Assembly (NCBI RefSeq): GCF_000021645.1
Contig: NC_011661.1
Coordinates: 900,723-964,722, forward strand
DNA from: Dictyoglomus turgidum DSM 6724
GTDB taxonomy: Bacteria > Dictyoglomota > Dictyoglomia > Dictyoglomales > Dictyoglomaceae
Direction of reading: 5' to 3'
DNA: 64,000 bases
This document shows positions 26,772 through 34,232 of the stretch, piece by piece (position 1 is the stretch's first letter; every line of letters starts with the position of its first letter). A program made the position numbers and the translations under genes. The notes under the pieces were generated by a model. That model was given only the letters and a program-made list of their open reading frames with translations, was not told where the DNA came from and did no database searches.

Positions 26772-28832
26772 ATGGAGAAAGGCATATATTTTTCTTTGGG
26801 GATTCACAATCATCAACCTGTAGGGAATTTTGATTTTGTAATTGAAAAGGCTTATGAGATGAGTTATAAGCCTCTTATTGATTTCTTTTTTAAATATCCT
26901 GACTTTCCTATAAATGTTCATTTTTCGGGTTTTTTATTACTTTGGCTTGAAAGGAATCATCCCGAATACTTTGAAAAATTAAAGATCATGGCAGAGAGAG
27001 GACAGGTTGAATTTGTAAGCGGGGGCTTTTATGAACCAATCTTGCCTATAATACCTGATAAAGATAAGGTGCAACAAATAATAAAGCTAAATAAATACAT
27101 ATATGATAAATTTGGACAAAATCCTAAAGGAATGTGGCTTGCCGAAAGGGTATGGGAACCTCATCTTGTTAAATACATTGCAGAGGCAGGTATAGAGTAT
27201 GTGGTAGTAGATGATGCCCATTTCTTTTCCGTAGGATTAAAAGAAGAAGATCTTTTTGGGTATTATCTAATGGAAGAACAAGGATATAAGCTTGCTGTAT
27301 TTCCTATAAGTATGAAGTTGCGTTATTTAATACCTTTTGCTAACCCTGAAGAAACCATTACTTATCTTAATAAATTTGCCTCGGAAGATAAAAGTAAAAT
27401 TGCCCTTCTTTTTGATGATGGAGAGAAATTTGGATTATGGCCTGATACTTATAAGACAGTATATGAGGATGGATGGTTAGAAAGATTTGTGAATAAAATA
27501 AAAGAAAATTTTTTATTAGTAACACCTGTTAATTTGTATACCTATATGAAGAAGGTGAAGCCAAAGGGAAGAATATATCTTCCTACAGCTTCTTATAGAG
27601 AGATGATGGAATGGGTTTTATTTCCTGAAGCTCAAAAAGACCTTGAGGATCTTATGGAAAAACTTAAAAGTGAAAGCTTATGGGATAAGTTTTCTCCTTA
27701 TGTAAAGGGCGGATTTTGGAGAAACTTCCTTGCTAAGTACGATGAATCTAATCATATGCAGAAGAAGATGCTCTATGTATGGAGTAAAGTTCAAAACTAT
27801 CCTGATGGGGAGATTAAAGATAAGGCTGAAGAAGAAGTCTTTCAGGGACAGGCAAATGATGCATATTGGCATGGTATTTTTGGAGGGCTTTATCTTCCTC
27901 ACTTAAGGACTGCCATATACGAACATTTGATTAAAGCAGAAAATTATATTGAAAATTATGACCTGCATTATAAGATTTTTGACTTGGATTGTGATGGAAA
28001 TGATGAGTTAATTCTTGAATCTCCTACTTTTAATTTGTATCTCTCTCCTATGCATGGAGGATCACTCCTTGAATGGGATTTTAGACCTAAAGCTTTCAAT
28101 CTAACTAATACTTTAACTAGAAGAAAAGAAGCATATCATTCTAAATTATCTCAGGTAAGCTCTGATGTTCAAGGAAAGAGTATACATGAAAGATGGAGTA
28201 CAAAAGAGGAGGGCTTAGAAAAAATACTCTTTTATGATAACCATAGAAGGGTTTCTTTTATTGAGAGAATTTTTAAAAAAGAGCCTACCCTTGAAGATTT
28301 ATGGAAGAATAGCTTAAAAGCCGAAGTTGACAGTTTTTATAAAGAATACGAATATGAAATAAGTAAAGATGAGAAGAAAATCGTAGTATCTTTTAAAGGA
28401 GATTATAAAGATTTTGAAATCCATAAAAGATATCTTCTTTATAAGAATGAGCCTTTTATTGATGTGGTTTATGAAATTAAAAATATCTCCAAAGAACCTA
28501 TAACTTTAAACTTTGGATGGGAGATAAATATTAACTTTTTAGCACCAAATCATCCTGATTACTACTTTTTAATAAGAGATCAAAAATATCCTCTCTCTTC
28601 TTTTGGAGTTGAAAAAGTTAATAATTGGAAAGTATTTTCGGGTATAGGAATAGAATTGGAATGTTCTTTAGATATGGAAACTATTTTGTATAGATATCCT
28701 ATAGAAACGGTGTCTCTTTCTGAGGAAGGATTTGAAAAAGTTTATCAAGGAAGTGCTCTCCTTCATTTTTATAAGATAGATTTGCCCATTGACTTTAACT
28801 GGAAGACCTCAATAAGATTTTTAGTTAAATAG
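26772..28832 (+). CDS. amyA: GH57 alpha-amylase / 4-alpha-glucanotransferase AmyA
   Basis: 686 residues, the same length as Dictyoglomus AmyA, whose sequence character I recognise; no signal peptide, so intracellular. GH57 motifs in order: IHNHQPVGNF, SGGFYEPI, nucleophile Glu125 in MWLAERVWEPH, acid/base Asp in LLFDDGEKFGLWP (about 215-216), and a C-terminal beta-sandwich domain (about 400-686) with SPMHGGSLLEWDF and NFGWEININF. This two-domain layout matches the Thermococcus litoralis type of 4-alpha-glucanotransferase. It likely remodels maltodextrins and glycogen with the upstream branching enzyme. It ends 7 bp before an oppositely oriented tRNA-Arg gene. Confidence 0.94.
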   Translation: MEKGIYFSLGIHNHQPVGNFDFVIEKAYEMSYKPLIDFFFKYPDFPINVHFSGFLLLWLERNHPEYFEKLKIMAERGQVEFVSGGFYEPILPIIPDKDKVQQIIKLNKYIYDKFGQNPKGMWLAERVWEPHLVKYIAEAGIEYVVVDDAHFFSVGLKEEDLFGYYLMEEQGYKLAVFPISMKLRYLIPFANPEETITYLNKFASEDKSKIALLFDDGEKFGLWPDTYKTVYEDGWLERFVNKIKENFLLVTPVNLYTYMKKVKPKGRIYLPTASYREMMEWVLFPEAQKDLEDLMEKLKSESLWDKFSPYVKGGFWRNFLAKYDESNHMQKKMLYVWSKVQNYPDGEIKDKAEEEVFQGQANDAYWHGIFGGLYLPHLRTAIYEHLIKAENYIENYDLHYKIFDLDCDGNDELILESPTFNLYLSPMHGGSLLEWDFRPKAFNLTNTLTRRKEAYHSKLSQVSSDVQGKSIHERWSTKEEGLEKILFYDNHRRVSFIERIFKKEPTLEDLWKNSLKAEVDSFYKEYEYEISKDEKKIVVSFKGDYKDFEIHKRYLLYKNEPFIDVVYEIKNISKEPITLNFGWEININFLAPNHPDYYFLIRDQKYPLSSFGVEKVNNWKVFSGIGIELECSLDMETILYRYPIETVSLSEEGFEKVYQGSALLHFYKIDLPIDFNWKTSIRFLVK

Positions 28833-28839
28833 TTTTTAC

Positions 28840-28916
28840 TGGTGCGCCCGAGAGGATTTGAACCTCCAACCCTCGGCTCCGGAGGCCGATGCTCTATCCT
28901 TTTGAGCTACGGGCGC
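28840..28916 (-). tRNA. tRNA-Arg (anticodon CCG)
   Basis: On the minus strand: acceptor GCGCCCG / CGGGCGC, D arm GCTCAAAAGGATAGAGC, anticodon stem TCGGC / GCCGA with loop CTCCGGA so the anticodon is CCG (reads CGG), T loop GTTCAAATC, encoded CCA. The four bases immediately upstream (TGGT) are the exact complement of the 3' ACCA, so the precursor could extend the acceptor stem to 11 bp. Confidence 0.96.
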
Positions 28917-28931
28917 ACCATTGTTTGTTAT

Positions 28932-29402
28932 TTAATCAAAATAAATTAAATATACCATCAGACTTTCTATTATTAGGATTACAAAATAAAATTCCATTAG
29001 AACAGATATATCAATTTTTATTTTCCACCATTCACAATTTGGAATTAAGGTTATTTCTAACTTTGAAAGTTTAATGATTTTATTGCGAAGGTGGTGAGCC
29101 AATAATATGGAAGCGATAAAGAAGGGGACATAGAATTTAATTAGTAGGTTTGCATTGTGATCATATTTTATAGCCCAAATTATTTTTTTGTCTACAAAAA
29201 TGTAAGCTAAGGTTGTTACAAGATAAAGAAGCATAAAAAAGGGTAAGTAATCTGTGAAACTTTTTAAAGTCTTAAGTAAAGAGTCTTTATCTTTAATTTT
29301 TAATAATAAAAGGGTAAAAAAGCCTGATGTCCCTAATATGTAACATATAGAGACAAAATGTAAAATTATATTAACAAAATACAAAAGATCAAAATTTTTC
29401 AT
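28932..29402 (-). CDS. Small integral membrane protein, unknown function
   Basis: 156 residues with four predicted membrane helices: about residues 8-32 (VNIILHFVSICYILGTSGFF), 50-70 (FFMLLYLVTTLAYIFV), 85-105 (FYVPFFIASILLAHHL) and 133-153 (FYFVILIIESLMVYLIYF). Histidines near the helix ends (LHFVS, AHHLR) and the four-helix plan are reminiscent of small haem or copper membrane proteins, but no family signature can be claimed. It overlaps the 3' end of the inositol-phosphatase gene by 14 bp and is expressed with it. Confidence 0.7.
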   Translation of the reverse strand: MKNFDLLYFVNIILHFVSICYILGTSGFFTLLLLKIKDKDSLLKTLKSFTDYLPFFMLLYLVTTLAYIFVDKKIIWAIKYDHNANLLIKFYVPFFIASILLAHHLRNKIIKLSKLEITLIPNCEWWKIKIDISVLMEFYFVILIIESLMVYLIYFD

Positions 29403-30186
29403 TTCTAATGAATATTTTACCTAAATTTAAGATTTTTATCATCTCTTGGTGTATTTTACCGTTTGAAAACAAAATATTGTCTGTATGAATATCAATATTG
29501 TTTCCACTAAAATCTGTAACTTTACCTTTTGCCTCTTCCACTATTAGAATGCCTGCACTAATATCCCATGGTTTTAGTTTCTTTGCCCAAAATCCATCAA
29601 GTCTTCCACACCCTACATAGGCTATTTCTATTGCTGCCGAACCTGTCCTTCTTATACCATGAGTTCTAGAGGAAAAATTTATAAAAGGAATAAAATTTTT
29701 CTCCTCAAGACTTAATTCGTAAGGAAAGGCAAAACTAATGAGAGAATTTTCAAGACTTTCTGTTTTTGATACCTCTATTCTCCTATCATTTAGGTATGCA
29801 CCTTCATTTTTTATGGCATAAAATAACTCGTCTCTTATGGGATCATAGATTAATCCAAGTATTATTTCTTTATTTTTTATGAGGGCAATACTAATTCCAA
29901 AAAAAGGGAAATTATGGGCATAATTTGTGGTTCCATCTAAGGGATCTACAATCCAGGTATATTCAGAATTTTTATTTATAAAGCCTGTTTCTTCTGTCAA
30001 GATTGAATGATCCGGAAAATTTTCTTCTATGGATTTTAGTATATGTCTTTCTGAGAGTTTATCTACTTGAGTGACTAAATTGGAAATTCCTTTAAGTTCT
30101 ATTTCTTTTTCCTCGCCTATGTAGTTCAAAAGTATATTACCAGATTCTTTAATTGTTTTTATAGCTACTTCAAGTATTCTCTTCAT
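29389..30186 (-). CDS. Inositol monophosphatase family protein
   Basis: 265-residue Mg2+-dependent phosphatase of the IMPase/FBPase superfamily. Metal-site motifs are ILTEETGF, WIVDPLDGTTNYAHNFPFFG and the C-terminal PWDISAGILIVEEAKG. The substrate could be inositol-1-phosphate, fructose-1,6-bisphosphate or 3'-phosphoadenosine phosphate; thermophile members often act on the first two. No ribosome-binding site is visible; TATAAT on the minus strand (30193-30198) lies 6 bp before the ATG, suggesting leaderless translation. Confidence 0.92.
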   Translation of the reverse strand: MKRILEVAIKTIKESGNILLNYIGEEKEIELKGISNLVTQVDKLSERHILKSIEENFPDHSILTEETGFINKNSEYTWIVDPLDGTTNYAHNFPFFGISIALIKNKEIILGLIYDPIRDELFYAIKNEGAYLNDRRIEVSKTESLENSLISFAFPYELSLEEKNFIPFINFSSRTHGIRRTGSAAIEIAYVGCGRLDGFWAKKLKPWDISAGILIVEEAKGKVTDFSGNNIDIHTDNILFSNGKIHQEMIKILNLGKIFIRNEKF

Positions 30187-30192
30187 AGCTTA

Positions 30193-30198
30193 ATTATA
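30193..30198 (-). promoter_or_regulatory. -10 element 6 bp before inositol-phosphatase start codon
   Basis: The minus strand reads TATAATTAAGCTATG. The start codon itself falls at the expected transcription start. An almost identical arrangement, TATAATTAAGATATG, precedes the patatin-like gene at 40940. Confidence 0.55.
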
Positions 30199-30221
30199 TA
30201 TTTATTTTTTCTTTTTTGCTA

Positions 30222-30250
30222 TTGACAAGGCAAATATATTAGAGTAATAT
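30222..30250 (+). promoter_or_regulatory. Promoter of clpC-like gene
   Basis: TTGACA (30222-30227), 17 bp spacer, TAATAT (30245-30250). Its -35 overlaps a minus-strand TTGTCA directed at the divergent phosphatase gene. A further TATAAT lies at 30311. No CIRCE or CtsR-like repeat was seen. Confidence 0.55.
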
Positions 30251-30338
30251 ATATACAGTTTTAATATATAGAACAAACATATCTTATATAAAAAAATGAA
30301 AAAGATAAGCTATAATAAAGATTAAGGAGGTGAATGTT

Positions 30339-33023
30339 ATGAGCAGAAAATTATGTGACATCTGTGGGATCAACCCTGCGACTATTAGGGTCTACACCAT
30401 AAAAAATGGACAAAAGAGAGTCCTTGATATATGTGAAGAATGTTATGCTAAGCAAAGGAGACAAGAAAGGTCATATTCTCCTTTGGAATCTTTATTCTTT
30501 GGTGATCTTTTTAGGGACTTTTTTGGAGAGGATATTGGTTTTCCCTTTGAAAGTCCTTTTGGAAGAGAAAGGGAATCTATAGATTTGAATGATTATTTGA
30601 GCAATGTATCAAAAGATCTTCTCCAACAAGCTGCCAAAAAAGCTATTGATTTTGGCAAGAAACAAGTTGGAACCGAACATTTGCTCTATGTTCTCTTGGA
30701 CAATGATGTGGTAAATGAGATTTTAAAACAATTTAAAGTTTCACCACAAGAGATCAAAGCCTATATAGATAATAATGCTCCTAAGGGTGGGTTTAAGCCT
30801 GAAGGAGAAGAGGTGGAGGTAGACATATCTCCAAGGCTAAAAAGTGCTTTAGAGAGAGCTTTTATGGCTGCAAGAGACTTAGAGCATAACTACATAGGTC
30901 CAGAACATCTCTTGATAGGGCTTGCAGAAGAAGAGGAAGGATTTGCTGCAAATGTTTTAAGAAAGTATGGACTAAATCCCCAGGCATTGAGACAAGCAAC
31001 TATTAGAGTAGTAGGAAGAGGTAAAGAGGCTGGCAAAGGAGTTAGAAGATCTAATACCCCTACTCTTGATAAATTTTCTCGTGATTTAACGGAATTAGCG
31101 AGACAAGGTAAATTAGATCCTGTCATAGGAAGGGCAAAAGAGATAGAAACTGTTATTGAGGTACTTGCAAGAAGAAAGAAGAATAACCCTGTGCTCATAG
31201 GAGAGCCAGGTGTAGGTAAGACTGCTATTGTAGAGGGTCTTGCTCAAAGGATTGTTAAAGGAGAAGTACCAGAAGTTTTAAGAGATAAGAGATTAGTAGA
31301 ATTAAACATAAATACCCTTGTGGCAGGGACAAAATATAGAGGAGAGTTAGAGGAAAGAGTAAAGCAGATTTTAGATGAGATAATAGCTAATCAGGATAAT
31401 TTGATCATCTTTATTGATGAGATTCACACTATTGTGGGAGCAGGTGCTGCTGGAGAAGGAAATTTAGATATTGCTAATGCTTTTAAACCAGCATTAGCAA
31501 GGGGAGAACTCCATTTAATTGGCGCTACCACTTTGAATGAGTATCAAAAATATATTGAAAAAGATCCTGCCCTTGAAAGAAGATTTCAACCTATATTTAT
31601 CTCTGAGCCTACTGTAGAGCAGACTATAACAATCTTAAGAGGGTTAAGGGATAGATTTGAAGCACATCATAAAGTAAAGATTACTGACGAGGCAATAATA
31701 GCTGCTGCTGAACTCTCAGATAAGTATATAACAAATAGATACTTGCCTGATAAGGCTATAGATCTTATAGATCAAGCAGCAGCAAGGGTAAGAATTATGA
31801 TGACTTCAAGGCCTGCCGAGATACAGGAACTTGAAGCCAAAATACAGTCTTTGAAGAGAGAGCAGGAATATGCATCCTCTAGAAAGCAGTATGATAAAGC
31901 TAAAGAACTTGAGGAGCAAATTCAGAAACTTGAGAAAGAATTGCAAGAAAAGACTGAAACTTGGAAGAGAGAAATTGCATCTGATGTACCTGAGGTAAGA
32001 GCTAAGCATATAGCCGAAATAGTATCCTCTCTTACAGGTATTCCTGTAACAGAGCTTACCACTGATGAAAGAGAAAGACTATTAAAGCTTGAAGAAAAAT
32101 TACATGAAAGAGTGGTAGGGCAGGATGAAGCTATAAAGGCAGTGAGTGATGCTATAAGATTAGCAAGAGCAGGTCTCAGGGAGAAGAATAGGCCCATAGC
32201 TACTTTCTTATTCCTTGGTCCTACAGGGGTAGGTAAGACAGAACTGGCGAGAGCTCTTGCTTGGGCAGTATTTGGAGATGAGGATGCTATCATACGTATT
32301 GATATGAGTGAGTATATGGAGAGACATACTGTTTCAAGATTAATTGGTGCTCCTCCAGGATATGTAGGATATGAAGAAGGTGGACAACTTACTGAAAAGG
32401 TACGTAGAAGACCATATAGTGTAATTCTCTTAGACGAAATAGAGAAAGCTCATCCAGATGTGCATAATATACTATTACAGGTATTCGACGCAGGAAGACT
32501 TACCGATGGGAAAGGTAGAGTTGTAGATTTTACCAATACCATAATTATAATGACAAGTAATATAGGATCTGACATTATCCAGGCTAATTTGTCAGCTGCT
32601 GGAAGGGATAAGTTAAGCTATGAACAGCTTAAAGAAAAACTTATGGATATTCTTAAGAGGTACTTTAGACCAGAATTTCTCAATAGGATTGATGAGATAA
32701 TAGTGTTCCATGCTTTGACTAAAGAACAAGTGAGAGACATTGTCAAATTGCAGCTTGAAAGGGTAAGAAGAACTGCAAGGGCTCAAAATATAGAGCTCAT
32801 ATTTGATGAATCAGTGGTAGATTTTCTTGCTGATATAGGATATAGTCCTGAGTTTGGAGCAAGAGAACTTAAGAGAAAAATTAGAAATGAACTTGAAACA
32901 AAACTTGCTAAGGCTATGCTTGAGGGAGCAGTTCAAGAGGGCGATAAAATTATGGTAAGATATAATAAAGAAAAAAATACTATTGAATTTGAAAAAATAG
33001 CTGAAGAGGTTAAAGCAAATTAA
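30339..33023 (+). CDS. ClpC-like AAA+ ATPase with N-terminal zinc finger
   Basis: About 894 residues from the ATG at 30339 (AAGGAGG 8 bases upstream; GTG at 30330 overlaps that site). Order: an McsA-like four-cysteine finger (Cys6, Cys9, Cys32, Cys35), a linker, a double Clp_N domain (about 85-225; GTEHLLYVLL and GPEHLLIGLA), AAA D1 (GEPGVGKTAIVEGLAQ), a short middle region with a UVR-type coiled coil (RKQYDKAKELEEQIQKLE), and AAA D2 (LGPTGVGKTELARALA). The UVR segment marks ClpC rather than ClpB. However, between MTSNIGSDIIQ and FRPEFLNR there is no [IVL]GF/L tripeptide, the loop that docks ClpP, so protease partnership is doubtful. It unfolds or disaggregates proteins. A hairpin follows. 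Confidence 0.93.
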   Translation: MSRKLCDICGINPATIRVYTIKNGQKRVLDICEECYAKQRRQERSYSPLESLFFGDLFRDFFGEDIGFPFESPFGRERESIDLNDYLSNVSKDLLQQAAKKAIDFGKKQVGTEHLLYVLLDNDVVNEILKQFKVSPQEIKAYIDNNAPKGGFKPEGEEVEVDISPRLKSALERAFMAARDLEHNYIGPEHLLIGLAEEEEGFAANVLRKYGLNPQALRQATIRVVGRGKEAGKGVRRSNTPTLDKFSRDLTELARQGKLDPVIGRAKEIETVIEVLARRKKNNPVLIGEPGVGKTAIVEGLAQRIVKGEVPEVLRDKRLVELNINTLVAGTKYRGELEERVKQILDEIIANQDNLIIFIDEIHTIVGAGAAGEGNLDIANAFKPALARGELHLIGATTLNEYQKYIEKDPALERRFQPIFISEPTVEQTITILRGLRDRFEAHHKVKITDEAIIAAAELSDKYITNRYLPDKAIDLIDQAAARVRIMMTSRPAEIQELEAKIQSLKREQEYASSRKQYDKAKELEEQIQKLEKELQEKTETWKREIASDVPEVRAKHIAEIVSSLTGIPVTELTTDERERLLKLEEKLHERVVGQDEAIKAVSDAIRLARAGLREKNRPIATFLFLGPTGVGKTELARALAWAVFGDEDAIIRIDMSEYMERHTVSRLIGAPPGYVGYEEGGQLTEKVRRRPYSVILLDEIEKAHPDVHNILLQVFDAGRLTDGKGRVVDFTNTIIIMTSNIGSDIIQANLSAAGRDKLSYEQLKEKLMDILKRYFRPEFLNRIDEIIVFHALTKEQVRDIVKLQLERVRRTARAQNIELIFDESVVDFLADIGYSPEFGARELKRKIRNELETKLAKAMLEGAVQEGDKIMVRYNKEKNTIEFEKIAEEVKAN

Positions 33024-33024
33024 A

Positions 33025-33053
33025 AACTGGGCAGGGTTTTTCCCTGCCCAGTT
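33025..33053. terminator. Hairpin after clpC-like gene
   Basis: A 12-bp perfect stem AACTGGGCAGGG / CCCTGCCCAGTT with TTTTT loop. On the plus strand it is followed by AAAATAAAATTTT rather than a pure T tract; on the minus strand it runs into TTTTTA. Confidence 0.7.
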
Positions 33054-33080
33054 AAAATAAAATTTTAGGGGGTGGAAAGT

Positions 33081-33563
33081 GTGGAAATTCAAATTGTGGA
33101 GATAGAAAAACCTGCTGAAGTCAATGTTATTCTTGGACAGACTCATTTTATCAAATCCGTTGAAGATTTATATGAGGCAATTATGAACACAGTTCCTGGA
33201 GCTAAATTTGGTATTGCTTTTTGTGAGGCTTCTGGTCCTGCCCTTATAAGACATGTGGGAACCGATGAAGAGATGGAGGATTTAGCAATTAAAAATCTCC
33301 AAAAAATTGCAGCAGGACATAGTTTTATAATCTTTATAAGGAATTTTTATCCCATAAATGTTTTAAATGCTATTAAACATGTACCTGAAGTGGTGAATAT
33401 ATTTGCTGCTACCGCTAATCCTTTGAAGGTAGTAGTGATAGATGATGGTGTTGGGCGTGGAATTATTGGAGTTATAGATGGAGTAAAGCCTAAAGGAGTA
33501 GAAGGAGAGGAGGATATGAGGCATAGGAAAGAGTTTTTAAGAAAAATAGGTTATAAGTTTTAA
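33081..33563 (+). CDS. Adenosine-specific kinase family protein (DUF355)
   Basis: 160 residues matching the small archaeal/bacterial family PF04008, labelled adenosine-specific kinase from structural work on an archaeal member. Characteristic are VILGQTHFIKSVEDLYEA, GIAFCEASGPALIRH, HSFIIFIRNFYPINVLN, FAATANPLKVV and DGVGRGIIGVIDG. It is almost full length for the family. GTG at 33081 is favoured because AGGGGGTGG lies about six bases before it; another GTG at 33072 overlaps that site. It would bind adenosine; kinase activity is family-level knowledge and not well established. Confidence 0.88.
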   Translation: MEIQIVEIEKPAEVNVILGQTHFIKSVEDLYEAIMNTVPGAKFGIAFCEASGPALIRHVGTDEEMEDLAIKNLQKIAAGHSFIIFIRNFYPINVLNAIKHVPEVVNIFAATANPLKVVVIDDGVGRGIIGVIDGVKPKGVEGEEDMRHRKEFLRKIGYKF

Positions 33564-33587
33564 TTAGACAAAGGGGGAGGGGCCTTT

Positions 33588-34232
33588 ATGCCTGTAATTA
33601 CCATTTCTCGCCAGGTAGGAAGCTTAGGAGACGAATTAGCAGAAAGACTTTCTAAGGAGCTTGGGTATAGATATTTTGATAAATTTCTTATGACAGAGAT
33701 TGCTATTTCTTCGGGACTTACAGAGGCAGAAGTTATAGATTTTAGTGAAGACAATTATAAGGTAAAAGGTTTTTTTGAGCAACTTTTTGGAAGGAAAACT
33801 CCTGTAGGTTCAGTTACTATAAAAGAGAAGGATGAAAAAGGGAAGTTGGTTTTAACTACTAAAGTCTTTGATGAAGAAAGCTCTCTTGCTTTTGTTCAGG
33901 CAGTGATTAAGAAGCTTGTGGATTGGGGAAATGTGGTGATTGTGGGGAGAGGTGGACAAGTTCTTTTGAGAAATATCTCTCATGTATTACATGTGAGAGT
34001 TATAGCTCCTCTTGAGTTTAGAATTGAAAATATAATGAGGCAAAAGGGACTAACAAGGGAAGATGCGTTAAAGTACATCTCTGAAAAAGATAGAGCAGCT
34101 CAAGAATATCTTTACAGATTTTACAATGTAGACTGGAATGATCCCGAATTATATCATATAGTTCTTAACATGGGCATGCTTAAAATAGAACACGCAGTGA
34201 AAGTGATAAAAGAACTTGTGAATCTAATATAA
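33588..34232 (+). CDS. Cytidylate kinase-like protein
   Basis: 214 residues of the cytidylate-kinase-like family (PF13189). It opens with MPVITISRQVGSLGDELAERL, the family's modified P-loop in which the normal GxxGxGKS is replaced, then YRYFDKFLM, VVIVGRGGQVLL and VRVIAPLEFRIENIM with RAAQEYLYRFYNVDW. Such proteins probably bind nucleotides but the substrate is unknown. Strong ribosome-binding site GGGGGAGGGG. The end overlaps the convergent gene at 34224 by 9 bp. Confidence 0.87.
   Translation: MPVITISRQVGSLGDELAERLSKELGYRYFDKFLMTEIAISSGLTEAEVIDFSEDNYKVKGFFEQLFGRKTPVGSVTIKEKDEKGKLVLTTKVFDEESSLAFVQAVIKKLVDWGNVVIVGRGGQVLLRNISHVLHVRVIAPLEFRIENIMRQKGLTREDALKYISEKDRAAQEYLYRFYNVDWNDPELYHIVLNMGMLKIEHAVKVIKELVNLI

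Noticed and set aside
28889-29074. A 61-codon plus-strand frame beginning in the tRNA-Arg region
   Set aside because: It overlaps the antisense of the tRNA gene and the membrane-protein gene and has no ribosome-binding site.
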